From Nonomuraea endophytica (GTDB lineage Bacteria > Actinomycetota > Actinomycetes > Streptosporangiales > Streptosporangiaceae): a stretch of 64,000 nucleotides of DNA. Positions within the stretch are counted from its first letter, which is position 1. Every line of letters starts with the position of its first letter. Position numbers and translations under genes: made by a program. Below, piece by piece: positions 49,501 to 57,832 of the stretch. The DNA lies in assembly GCF_014203235.1 (NCBI RefSeq), contig NZ_JACHIN010000007.1:112711-176710 (forward strand), read 5' to 3'. Below the pieces are notes generated by a model. It was not told the origin of the DNA and searched no databases. It saw only the letters and a list, made by a program, of their open reading frames with translations.

Positions 49501-49724
49501 CCGCTCTGCTCGGCTGCCGCGGCGGCGCGGTCGTAGACGTTGACGCTTTCGACGGAGGTGACGACCCGGGCGCCCGCGAGAACCACGCCGGCCACCGTGG
49601 GGACGAGGATGAGGGCCGTCAGACGCCATCTCACGCGCCAGTTGCGCAGGCTGAACTTGGGCAGCGACCGCCTCGCGCGGTCCCGCCTCGCGGCGAGGCC
49701 GCTCTCGGAACTCCCCGTAGTCAC
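46572..49724 (-). CDS. cvnA: Conservon 3 sensor histidine kinase with disordered tail (CvnA)
   Basis: A 1050-residue membrane kinase with membrane segments about 33-53 and 340-360 around a NIT-like domain. HAMP follows, then LDHLATRMRRNSENLL near 474, N box ELVENAIQFSP near 552 and G box AGISMT near 590. The tail from about 640 has YPSxEQP repeats (about 740-800, at least eight), an APGTQ repeat, then LPIFASVESAWFRR (about 888), GLPKRTPKANLVPG (about 987) and RSRMASYQQGVRRGR at the end. GTG start. Its promoter region lacks the 16-base element of conservons 1 and 2. Confidence 0.92.
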   Translation of the reverse strand: MTTGSSESGLAARRDRARRSLPKFSLRNWRVRWRLTALILVPTVAGVVLAGARVVTSVESVNVYDRAAAAAEQSGRIRDLVQTVGLERDTATWMYTAGAAGRELKGAFTARQKEVNDQVKALQDDLTAMADFGPRVEHAVMMVRTSLNLTKIRADKVPTAYRGLTDSLLSLHDELSLLTQDAATIGYHRGLSALARAKEEISQQRYQLLIGYYRYRSVDAQEAQRFIASHSRQLEAQADFGAEAGVEFGMKLRNALPPTEYYGTELTKARAIVLAGNKEAGAVFSNHLIEDPNVWFDDNSKVIDAIGGVENEVAQRLAARVLELKNAEVRSAVVAGVAILLLLVAVLLFTVVIARSMVSPLRRLRTEALDIAGFRLPDVVRKLRITGDTSAGAVRPIDIEGQDEIGEVAKAFDEVHRQAVRLAGEEAELRSNISAMFVNLSRRTQTLVERQISLIDGLEKGEQDGGRLADLFKLDHLATRMRRNSENLLVLAGHEPTRRRSQPAKLVDVVRAALSEVEDYERVQVKVHRSTSVVGSAANDLVHLVAELVENAIQFSPKNSQVIVSSSVIEGGGALLSVSDAGISMTEDEMAEANRRLAEPPVVDVSVSRRMGLFVVGRLALRHGIRVQLRKGEGAGLIAMVLLPPTLIPDGSQPQPNAQRPAFGGGTVASPAPAFGAPAQSFNSFGSYESQDLTASRGRLTGFTADTDGGAFRQDSGTFPSFPSGPQQPQPPQRRQEHPSFPSMEQPAYPSAEHAFPSVEQPAYPSTEQPSYPSTEQPAYPSVEQPSYPSADSGPLPTRGPADQPVQARENTGAFPVPQPTAEVRPAYPPATGAFQSQTPVPPPPGGGGYPTPPASRPPTRQQFEPVREHWRRDVPSVDVSPMEPEQEEFLPIFASVESAWFRRPPGEQAPGAQAPGTQAPGTQAPGAQGPGERVTGEHRVPDAPELPRRDEAAPPQAVPSGEETWRTPADAGWRAAAAASDPSLGGLTSAGLPKRTPKANLVPGTAGQQSQPLSPMPPVSADRIRSRMASYQQGVRRGRAEVREQEEQE

Positions 49725-49857
49725 TGCTTTCGTTACCCCTCAATCATCCCGTCTTCAACGGGTCGTAAAGCCGTCCACAAAGTATCCGCAGCACCTCACG
49801 TACCAGGCAAAACGGACACAATCGTTACAAATGTGACCGCAGAATGTGTGTTGTTGG

Positions 49858-52113
49858 TTACCGCAGTGCTGCAAGCACGAGATCGCGGACTTGCGTCCTC
49901 TGCGCACCGTCGCTGAGGGGGCGCCCGGCACGGTCTACCACATAGAAGACGTCCACCGCCTCCGCGCCGAGAGTCTCCACTCGGGCGGCGCGTACGTCAA
50001 GCCCACATTCCCCGAAAGCCCTGCCAATACGCCACAGAAGCCCCGGCCTGTCATGGGCTCTGACTTCCACCACGGTGGCGGTCGCGGAGGCGTCGTCCAC
50101 CAACGTCACGCGGGGTGGAGCGACAGGTACGCGGGCGGGTCTCACCGACCGTGTACGGCGGGCCAGACGTTGCTCAATGTCAAGTCGCCCAGCAAGGACG
50201 AGACGGAGATCGGCTTCGAGTGTCGCGGGGTCCGGCGGCGAGCCGTACTCGGGGATGACCGCGAACTCGATCACGGCCGTGGCGCCCGCGGCCGCTGAGG
50301 AGGCCGAACGCACCACGAGCCGGTGCGCGGCGAGCACGCCCGCGGCGCTCCACAGCAGCCCGGGGCGGTCGGGGGCGACGACGGTGACCGCTCCCCCGTG
50401 CACGCGTACGGCCCCGCCACCGTGCCGGGCCAGCGCGACCTGCGCCTCCGACAGGCTCGGCGGCTTGGGCGGCGGCGAGCCGGACAGCGCCGAACGCACC
50501 CTGCGCACCAGGTCGGCGACCAGCCCGGCCTTCCAGGAGTTCCAGGCGGCGGGCCCGGTGGCGTGGCCGTCGGCGCTGGCCAGCGCGGCCAGCAGGTCGA
50601 GCACCTCGCGCGAGCCCACGGTCCCGGCGACCTTCTCGATCGTGACCGGGTCGTCCAGGTCGCGGCGGGTGGCGGTCTCGGGCAGCAGCAGGTGGTGGCG
50701 TACGACGGTGGCGAGGATCTCCACGTCGCGCGCGGGCAGCCCGATCCGGGCGCCGATGTCGCGGACCACGACCTCGCCGGTGGCGGAGTGGTCGCCGGGC
50801 CAGCCCTTGCCGATGTCGTGCAGCAGCGCGGAGATCAGCAGGAGGTCGGGGCGGGAGACCTCGCGGGTGTGCGCGGCGGCGTTGGCCGCGGTCTCGACCA
50901 GGTGGCGGTCGACGGTGAAGCGGTGGATGGGGTTGCGCTGCGGGCGGTGCCGCACACGTTCCCAGTCGGGCAGCAGCTTGACCAGGATGCCCGCCTGGTC
51001 GAGCTCCTCCCACACCGGCACCGCGGCCCGTCCGGCGCCGAGCACCGAGACCAGCGCGTCCCGCGCCTCCTCGGGCCACGGGACCGGCATCGGCGCCGAC
51101 TGCGCCGCCAGCACGGTGACCGTCGCGGGCGCCAGCGGCAGCCCCGACCCGGCCGCGGCCGCGGCCACGCGCAGCACCAGTACCGGGTCCTTGCGCGGAT
51201 CGGCGCCGCGCGCCAGCACGACCTCGCCGCCGTGCTCGACCACGCCGTCGGCCAGCGGGCGGCGTCCTCGCGGGCTCGGCCCCGACACCAGCCGGTCGAC
51301 CGCCCGCCAGGTCACGTCGAAGGCGTGCGCGATCGTGCGGCCGGCCTCCGCGAGCCGGCGCATCAGCGCCTCCGCGTCCAGCAGGCCCAGCAGCCCCGCC
51401 ACGGCGTCCTGCTCCTGCAGGACCAGGCGGTCGGCGCCGCGCCCGGTGACGACGTGCAGCGCGTGGCGCACGTCCAGGATGAACTCGTAGGCCTCGCGCG
51501 CCCTCGGCCCCGGCGCCGAGGCGACCCAGGCCGCCGCGACCGCCTGCATCGCCTGCAGGTCGCGCAGCCCGCCGCGGCCGTCCTTCAGATCGGGTTCGAG
51601 CAGGAAGGCGACCTCGCCGCTGCTCTCGGCCCGCCGGTCGGCCGCCACGCGCAGTTCGGCCAGGCGGCGGCGCGAGTCGGCGCGCCACTCGGCCAGCACC
51701 GCCTCCCTGGCCTTCTTGGTCAGCTCGGGGTCGCCCGCCACGTGCCTGGCCTGGATCAGCCCGAGCACGGCCTTCAGGTCGTCGCGGGCGACGCGCACGG
51801 CCTCGTCGACGGTACGCACCGAGTGGTCGAGCCCGACGCCCGAGTCCCACACCGGATACCAGACGCGGTCGGCGATCGAGGCGATGTCGTCGCGGCCCTC
51901 GTGCAGCAGGACCAGGTCCAGGTCGCTGCCCGGGGCGAGCTCGCGCCGCCCCAGGCTGCCGACCGCCATCAGCGCCGTGCCCGCGCCGTCGCCGGCCGTA
52001 CGGAAGAGATCCTTGAGCCAGCGGTCGGTGTCGGCGGCCCGCGAACCGCGGGCCGCGGCGAAGGAGCGCGCCTCTCCTCTCACGACACCTCCATGGTTTC
52101 CGGGCGAGCTCAC
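49858..52113 (-). CDS. glnD: Bifunctional PII nucleotidylyltransferase / nucleotidyl-removing enzyme
   Basis: A 751-residue GlnD-type protein. It has the nucleotidyltransferase motif GSLGRRELAPGSDLDL (52-67), an HD hydrolase domain with LLHDIGKGWPGDHS near 423, and two C-terminal ACT domains (DRPGLLWSAAGVLAA and DRPGLLWRIGRAFGE) that sense glutamine. It modifies the PII protein encoded just upstream; in actinomycetes this is adenylylation rather than uridylylation. GTG 52113 overlaps the glnB stop, but a GTG ten codons in (52083) has GGAGG at ideal spacing and may be the true start. Confidence 0.94.
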   Translation of the reverse strand: MSSPGNHGGVVRGEARSFAAARGSRAADTDRWLKDLFRTAGDGAGTALMAVGSLGRRELAPGSDLDLVLLHEGRDDIASIADRVWYPVWDSGVGLDHSVRTVDEAVRVARDDLKAVLGLIQARHVAGDPELTKKAREAVLAEWRADSRRRLAELRVAADRRAESSGEVAFLLEPDLKDGRGGLRDLQAMQAVAAAWVASAPGPRAREAYEFILDVRHALHVVTGRGADRLVLQEQDAVAGLLGLLDAEALMRRLAEAGRTIAHAFDVTWRAVDRLVSGPSPRGRRPLADGVVEHGGEVVLARGADPRKDPVLVLRVAAAAAGSGLPLAPATVTVLAAQSAPMPVPWPEEARDALVSVLGAGRAAVPVWEELDQAGILVKLLPDWERVRHRPQRNPIHRFTVDRHLVETAANAAAHTREVSRPDLLLISALLHDIGKGWPGDHSATGEVVVRDIGARIGLPARDVEILATVVRHHLLLPETATRRDLDDPVTIEKVAGTVGSREVLDLLAALASADGHATGPAAWNSWKAGLVADLVRRVRSALSGSPPPKPPSLSEAQVALARHGGGAVRVHGGAVTVVAPDRPGLLWSAAGVLAAHRLVVRSASSAAAGATAVIEFAVIPEYGSPPDPATLEADLRLVLAGRLDIEQRLARRTRSVRPARVPVAPPRVTLVDDASATATVVEVRAHDRPGLLWRIGRAFGECGLDVRAARVETLGAEAVDVFYVVDRAGRPLSDGAQRTQVRDLVLAALR

Positions 52114-52444
52114 AGCGCCTCGGGGCCCCGCTCTCCCGTGCGTACCCGGATGACCGTGTCCACCGGGACGGACCAGACCTTGCCGTCGCCGATCTTGCCG
52201 GTCTGGGCGGCCTTGACGATGACGTCGATCACGTCCTCGGCGTCGTCCTCCTCGGCCAGGACCTCCACGCGGACCTTGGGGACCAGGTCCACCTGGTACT
52301 CGGCGCCTCGGTAGACCTCGGTGTGGCCGCGCTGCCTGCCGTACCCGCTGGCCTCGCTGACCGTCATGCCCTTGATGCCGAACTGCTCCAGCGCGGCCTT
52401 CACGTCGTCGAGCTTGAACGGCTTGATGACGGCGGTGATGAGCC

Positions 52445-52448
<4 letters not shown>
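52110..52448 (-). CDS. glnB: PII nitrogen regulatory protein (GlnB/GlnK)
   Basis: A 112-residue PII protein. The T loop carries the modifiable Tyr51 in RGAEYQVDLVPK, and the C-terminal part has GKIGDGKVWSVPVDTVIRVRTGE. Linkage to amtB fits the GlnK role of blocking the ammonium channel when nitrogen is plentiful. The ATG overlaps the amtB stop and its stop overlaps glnD, so all three are coupled. Confidence 0.95.
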
Positions 52449-53797
<1,349 letters not shown>

Positions 53798-54133
53798 CGA
53801 CGCGACCTCCTTACACATTGGCGACTGACCGGAACTGTCGCCCTGCGGGGTTTCGCGGCTCGACCAGGAGTGTTTCGCGTGCGTGAATCTCCACGCCGTG
53901 GTGTTTCGCCCTTGTTTCGGTCTCCGCACAGCCCGCGTTTGGGGCCGGGAGGGCTGGCGCCCAAGCGGGCGCTAGGCCAAAACCTACTTTAATTATGGAC
54001 AATCTCCCGTGAGGTCCATCACAGTAAATTCGGACACCACGCGACTTTCCCTGCTTCGACGGCCTATCCGTCCCTGACGCTTAAGGCGGCGTTCACCGCC
54101 GTTTAGATAGGTTTGTTTACAGTAGAAGGCAAG
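53798..54133. other. Divergent control region of amtB and the GT2 synthase
   Basis: No gene is seen. It holds the GlnR-like box, a second GAAAC pair, an AT-rich segment near 53985-54030, and a hairpin 54084-54104 (CGGCG/CGCCG core, loop TTCAC) about 30 bases before the synthase start. The hairpin could affect synthase expression, but nothing identifies it as a known riboswitch. Confidence 0.55.
53850..53887 (-). promoter_or_regulatory. Candidate GlnR box upstream of amtB
   Basis: On the minus strand TTCAC, GAAAC, GGTCG and GAAAC follow each other with exactly six bases between, matching the GlnR layout gTnAC-n6-GAAAC-n6-gTnAC-n6-GAAAC. Both GAAAC parts are perfect, the first gTnAC part is good and the second is poor. 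A further GAAAC-n6-GAAAC pair lies at 53903-53918. Confidence 0.6.
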
Positions 54134-55711
54134 ATGCCTGATGAACGGGGGGTGTTCGGCATGTCCGCGACTCTGCTCGCGCCCACGGCCCGGCCACAGC
54201 ACGAGTTTCTTCCCATCCCACCAACGGACACCGAAATTTCACTCTATTTTGGCCCGCAGCGCCGGTGGGTTCTGCTGGCCGTACCTTTGAGTCTGACCTT
54301 TACCGCCGGAACATTATTCCTCTTCTCCTTGCGCCACCCGATCCTGCTGCCCTTCCTGGCGGCGCTCGTGGTCAACCTGGCTGGCTGGCTGCTCTCCTAC
54401 GTGGACGGCCAGCGCCAGCGCACCACCACCTGGGAGTCGCACCTGCTGCTGACCAAGGGCTGGCGCCCGGAGCGGCCGCCCGGCGTGGACGTGCTGCTGC
54501 CGACCATGGACGAACCACTGGAGGTGCTGGACAACACCTTCGCCCACGTGGCTCGCCTTGACTGGAACGCTCCACTCACCGTCACGGTCCTGGACGACGC
54601 CGACCGTCCCGAGGTGGCCGACCTGGCCCGCTCGTACGGCTTCGCCCACACCGTCCGCCCCGACCGGGGCCACCTGAAGAAGGCCGGGAACCTCAACCAC
54701 GGCCTGTCCCTGACCGGCAACGAGGTCGTGGCGGTCTTCGACGCCGACTTCGTCCCGCGCCCCGACTTCCTGCACCACCTGGTCCCCTACCTGGAGGACC
54801 CGCAGATCGCCATCGCCCAGTCGCCGCAGTTCTTCGACACCGACCAGGGCATGCCGTGGATCCAGCGGACCGCCGCCGCATCCCAGGAGCTGTTCTACCG
54901 GTGGCTGCAGCCCAGCCGCGACGCCGACGGCGGCGCCATCTGCGTGGGCACCAACGTCGTCTACCGCCGCGCCGCCCTGGACCGCATCGGCGGCTTCCCC
55001 AGGATCGACCACAGCGAGGACATCTACACCAGCGTCGCGCTCATGAAGCACGGCCTGCGCACCAAGTACGTGCCGGTCCTGCTGGCCAAGGGCCTGTCGC
55101 CGGACAACGTCGGCTCGTACGTGGCGCAGCAGTACCGCTGGGCCATGGGCTGCCTGAGCCTGCTGTTCAGCCGGGACTTCCACCGCACGCCGATGGGCTG
55201 GCGAGTGCGCCTTTCCTACTGGAGCGGCTTCCTGTCCTATTTCGTCTCGGCGCTCAACATCGCGGCCATCCCGCTGCCCGGCCTGATCATGCTCTACGCC
55301 TACCCGCAGGATGTGCGCGCCTGGCACATGATCCCGTTCGTCGGCCCGCTGTGGGTGGCGCTGGTGCTGCTGCCCGCGACCTCGGTCGGCCGCTACCGCT
55401 TCGAGGTCATCCGCGCCCAGACGCTCTACTCCTACTGCCACCTGTTCGCCATCGGCCACGCCCTGCGCAACCGGGTGTCGGCCTGGGTGCCCAGCGGCGG
55501 CGGCGGAGCGAAGCGCTCGCGCCTGGTGGTCACCATCACCCGCCTTGCCCTCGCCTGGCTGAGCGGGACCACGCTCGCGGTCTGGGCGGGCATCGCCTGG
55601 CGCGCCCCCACCTATGGCTGGCACCACTACTGGGCGCTGACGCTGTTCGCCGCCGCGAGCACCTACATCGCCCTGCCGCTGATCCGCGACCTGTGGAGGT
55701 TCGTCCGATGA
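54134..55711 (+). CDS. Membrane glycosyltransferase, family 2 (cellulose-synthase-like)
   Basis: A 525-residue processive-type glycosyltransferase with two N-terminal membrane segments and several C-terminal ones. Catalytic motifs are all visible: DDADRPE, DADFVPRPDF, HSEDIY (acceptor-side Asp) and QQYRWAMG (the QxxRW motif of chain-forming synthases). No PilZ domain is present. ATG 54134 has GAAGG just before it; ATG 54161 is an alternative. Its stop overlaps a tiny membrane-peptide gene and then an acyltransferase gene, suggesting an acylated exopolysaccharide. Confidence 0.88.
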   Translation: MPDERGVFGMSATLLAPTARPQHEFLPIPPTDTEISLYFGPQRRWVLLAVPLSLTFTAGTLFLFSLRHPILLPFLAALVVNLAGWLLSYVDGQRQRTTTWESHLLLTKGWRPERPPGVDVLLPTMDEPLEVLDNTFAHVARLDWNAPLTVTVLDDADRPEVADLARSYGFAHTVRPDRGHLKKAGNLNHGLSLTGNEVVAVFDADFVPRPDFLHHLVPYLEDPQIAIAQSPQFFDTDQGMPWIQRTAAASQELFYRWLQPSRDADGGAICVGTNVVYRRAALDRIGGFPRIDHSEDIYTSVALMKHGLRTKYVPVLLAKGLSPDNVGSYVAQQYRWAMGCLSLLFSRDFHRTPMGWRVRLSYWSGFLSYFVSALNIAAIPLPGLIMLYAYPQDVRAWHMIPFVGPLWVALVLLPATSVGRYRFEVIRAQTLYSYCHLFAIGHALRNRVSAWVPSGGGGAKRSRLVVTITRLALAWLSGTTLAVWAGIAWRAPTYGWHHYWALTLFAAASTYIALPLIRDLWRFVR

Positions 55712-55815
55712 ACCACCGTCAGCGCTGGCCGGAAACCCTGGCCATCACCACCCTGCTGGTCCTGGCCATCGTGCTGGCCACGGGCTGGGCCGTACTGCCC
55801 CCCGTGATCCCGTGA
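55708..55815 (+). CDS. 35-residue single-span membrane peptide
   Basis: A short gene with ATGA overlap to the synthase and GTGA overlap to the acyltransferase. The peptide has a polar start (MNHRQRWPET), one strongly hydrophobic segment of about 20 residues and a VLPPVIP end. Overlaps on both sides with correct start and stop codons make chance unlikely. It may be a small partner subunit of the synthase or acyltransferase, or a coupling device; no family is recognised. Confidence 0.6.
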   Translation: MNHRQRWPETLAITTLLVLAIVLATGWAVLPPVIP

Positions 55816-57713
55816 CCGGGCACCGTAAGGACATCGACGGCCTGCGCGCGGTGGCCGTCCTGTTCGTCCTGGCCTTCCACGCCTCCGTGCCCGGTCTGGG
55901 CGGCGGGTTCGTCGGCGTCGACGTCTTCTTCGTCATCTCCGGCTTCCTCATCACCGGCCTGATCGTGCGCGACCTGGCCGCGGGGACCTTCTCCCTCGCC
56001 GACTTCTACGCCCGGCGGGCCCGCCGCATCCTTCCGGCCGCCGGAGTGGTCCTGGTGGCGAGCGCGCTGGCGGCCTGGCTGCTGCTGCCGCCGCTGCGCG
56101 CCACCGACGTGGCCGCCGACGTCTTCACCGCCGCCCTCTACGTGGCCAACTGGCGCTTCATCGCCCAGGAGACCGACTACCTGGCCGCCGACCGCGACCC
56201 GAGCCCGCTGCTGCACTTCTGGTCGCTCGCGGTCGAGGAACAGTTCTACCTGGTGTGGGCGCCGCTGCTGCTGGCCGCGTTCTGGCTGGCCGGGCGCCGG
56301 GCCGTGGCCACCGCCGCGGTGCTGGTCACGGCGGGGTCGTTCGCGCTGTCGCTGTCCTGGGAGGGGCCCGCCGCCTACCTGGCCTCGCCCACGCGGGCCT
56401 GGCAGTTCGGGGTGGGGGCGCTGTCCGCGCTGGCTCTGCCGTACCTCTCCCGCACGCCCCGCCTCCTGGCCGCACTCCTGGGTACGGCCGGCGCCGCGGC
56501 GCTGGCCTGGTCGCTGACACTCGACGAGAGCGGTTATCCGGGGCTGCAGGCACTGGTTCCCACGCTGGGGACGGCGGCGCTGATCCTGTTCCGCTCGCCG
56601 GTCTCGGCGCTGCTGGGCCACGGCTGGACGGGTGCGGTGGGGCGGCTGTCGTTCGCCTGGTACCTGTGGCACTGGCCGGTGGTGGTGTTGTTCGGCGACG
56701 GGCAGCCGTGGCCGGTCAAGCTCGCGCTCGTGATCGGCTCGGCGCTGCCCGCCTGGCTGACGATGCGGCTGGTGGAGCAGCCGGTGCGCTTCTCCAAGGT
56801 CGTGGCCGAACTGCCCCGGCGCGGGCTGGCGGTGGGCACGGCGGCGATGACCGTGCCGGTGACGGCCGCACTGTTGCTGGGCGGGGCGAGCGTGCCGCGT
56901 GCCGAGGTGGCCGCGGCGGTGGTCGAGACGGCTCCTACCGTGGACGCGGCGGCGGCGCGTACCGACTATCCGCCTTCCGAGGGGTGCGAGGTGGCGCTGA
57001 CCGCGACCACGAGCCCGCCGTGCCTGTTCACGCCCAGCGGGTCCGGGCGAGCGGGCGCGGTGCCCGGCAACGACCGCGTCGTGCTTCTCGGCGACTCGCA
57101 CGCCGGGCAGTGGTTCACGATGGCGCGGCGGGTGGCGGAGCGGCGCGGCTGGACGCTGGAGGTGCTGACCAAGCCAGGCTGCCCGCTGCCCGCGCTGAAG
57201 GTCGTGGATCCGCGGCTTGGCAGGGAATACCGCGAGTGCGACGAATGGCGCGAGAACACCCTGACCAGGCTGGAGGGCGAGGGGCCGCCGCGGCTGATCC
57301 TGCTGGGCTCGCTGTCGGCCTACGCCGACAAGAAGACCACGCTGAAGGGCTGGCGGCCCACGCTGGAGCGGCTGTCGCGGCTGGGGGCGCCGCTGGTGTA
57401 CCTGCGTGACACGCCGCTCCCCGGCATCGACGTGCCCGCGTGCCTGTCCGGCCGGCCCGCCGCGTCCTGCGCCTTCCCCCGCTCGCGCGGGCTGGCGCCG
57501 GACCCCCTCGCGGCCGGCAAACGGCCCGGCCTGTGGACGCTGGACGTCAGCGACCTGCTCTGCCCCGGCAACGGCCCCACCTGCCCGGCGGCGCTCGACG
57601 GCGTCGTGCTCTACCGCGACGACTCCCACCTGACCAACACCCTCGTCCAGCGGCTCGCTCCACGCCTGGAGCAGCAACTGGAGAGGCTCGACCTGATCCC
57701 CACGGTGCTTTGA
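55812..57713 (+). CDS. O-acyltransferase with C-terminal SGNH domain (OafA-like)
   Basis: A 633-residue protein. The N-terminal acyltransferase-3 domain has about ten membrane segments with DGLRAVAVLFVLAFHAS (catalytic-type His23) and GFVGVDVFFVISGFLI. It is followed by an external SGNH hydrolase-like domain with LLGDSHAGQW near 426 and the DxxH block RDDSHLT near 602. Such proteins O-acetylate polysaccharides or peptidoglycan. GTG start overlaps the membrane peptide gene. The stop codon lies at the very edge of the TnpB element, so the last residues may have been altered by its insertion. Confidence 0.88.
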   Translation: MTGHRKDIDGLRAVAVLFVLAFHASVPGLGGGFVGVDVFFVISGFLITGLIVRDLAAGTFSLADFYARRARRILPAAGVVLVASALAAWLLLPPLRATDVAADVFTAALYVANWRFIAQETDYLAADRDPSPLLHFWSLAVEEQFYLVWAPLLLAAFWLAGRRAVATAAVLVTAGSFALSLSWEGPAAYLASPTRAWQFGVGALSALALPYLSRTPRLLAALLGTAGAAALAWSLTLDESGYPGLQALVPTLGTAALILFRSPVSALLGHGWTGAVGRLSFAWYLWHWPVVVLFGDGQPWPVKLALVIGSALPAWLTMRLVEQPVRFSKVVAELPRRGLAVGTAAMTVPVTAALLLGGASVPRAEVAAAVVETAPTVDAAAARTDYPPSEGCEVALTATTSPPCLFTPSGSGRAGAVPGNDRVVLLGDSHAGQWFTMARRVAERRGWTLEVLTKPGCPLPALKVVDPRLGREYRECDEWRENTLTRLEGEGPPRLILLGSLSAYADKKTTLKGWRPTLERLSRLGAPLVYLRDTPLPGIDVPACLSGRPAASCAFPRSRGLAPDPLAAGKRPGLWTLDVSDLLCPGNGPTCPAALDGVVLYRDDSHLTNTLVQRLAPRLEQQLERLDLIPTVL

Positions 57714-57832
57714 CATCGTTCCCCCCGCGTAACGGGGGGATTCCCACGGTCGCCCGCAGTCCTTCCCGCTTCACCGCCGGTTGCCCGCCGAGAGGATTCT
57801 CATTGAGGTCTTACACCAGCTCCACAGGCGTT
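57714..57832 (-). ncRNA. Candidate omega-RNA (guide scaffold) and right end of the TnpB element
   Basis: Downstream of the tnpB stop on the same strand, about 119 bases end in a perfect 8-pair hairpin (57720-57740, TCCCCCCG/CGGGGGGA) followed by GATGTCAA. IS200/IS605 right ends in actinomycetes look like this (GGGAATCCCC, hairpin, GATGTCAA, from memory). TnpB proteins use RNA from this end, with the guide taken from flanking DNA, here the last codons of the acyltransferase gene. Confidence 0.6.

Noticed and set aside
54084..54104. Hairpin before the GT2 synthase as a riboswitch
   Set aside because: It is a single short stem with two weak pairs and no known aptamer core.
55719..57716. 665-codon open frame opposite the acyltransferase
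   Set aside because: Its translation is Arg/Gly/Gln-rich without domains, and the plus strand carries a clear OafA-like protein.
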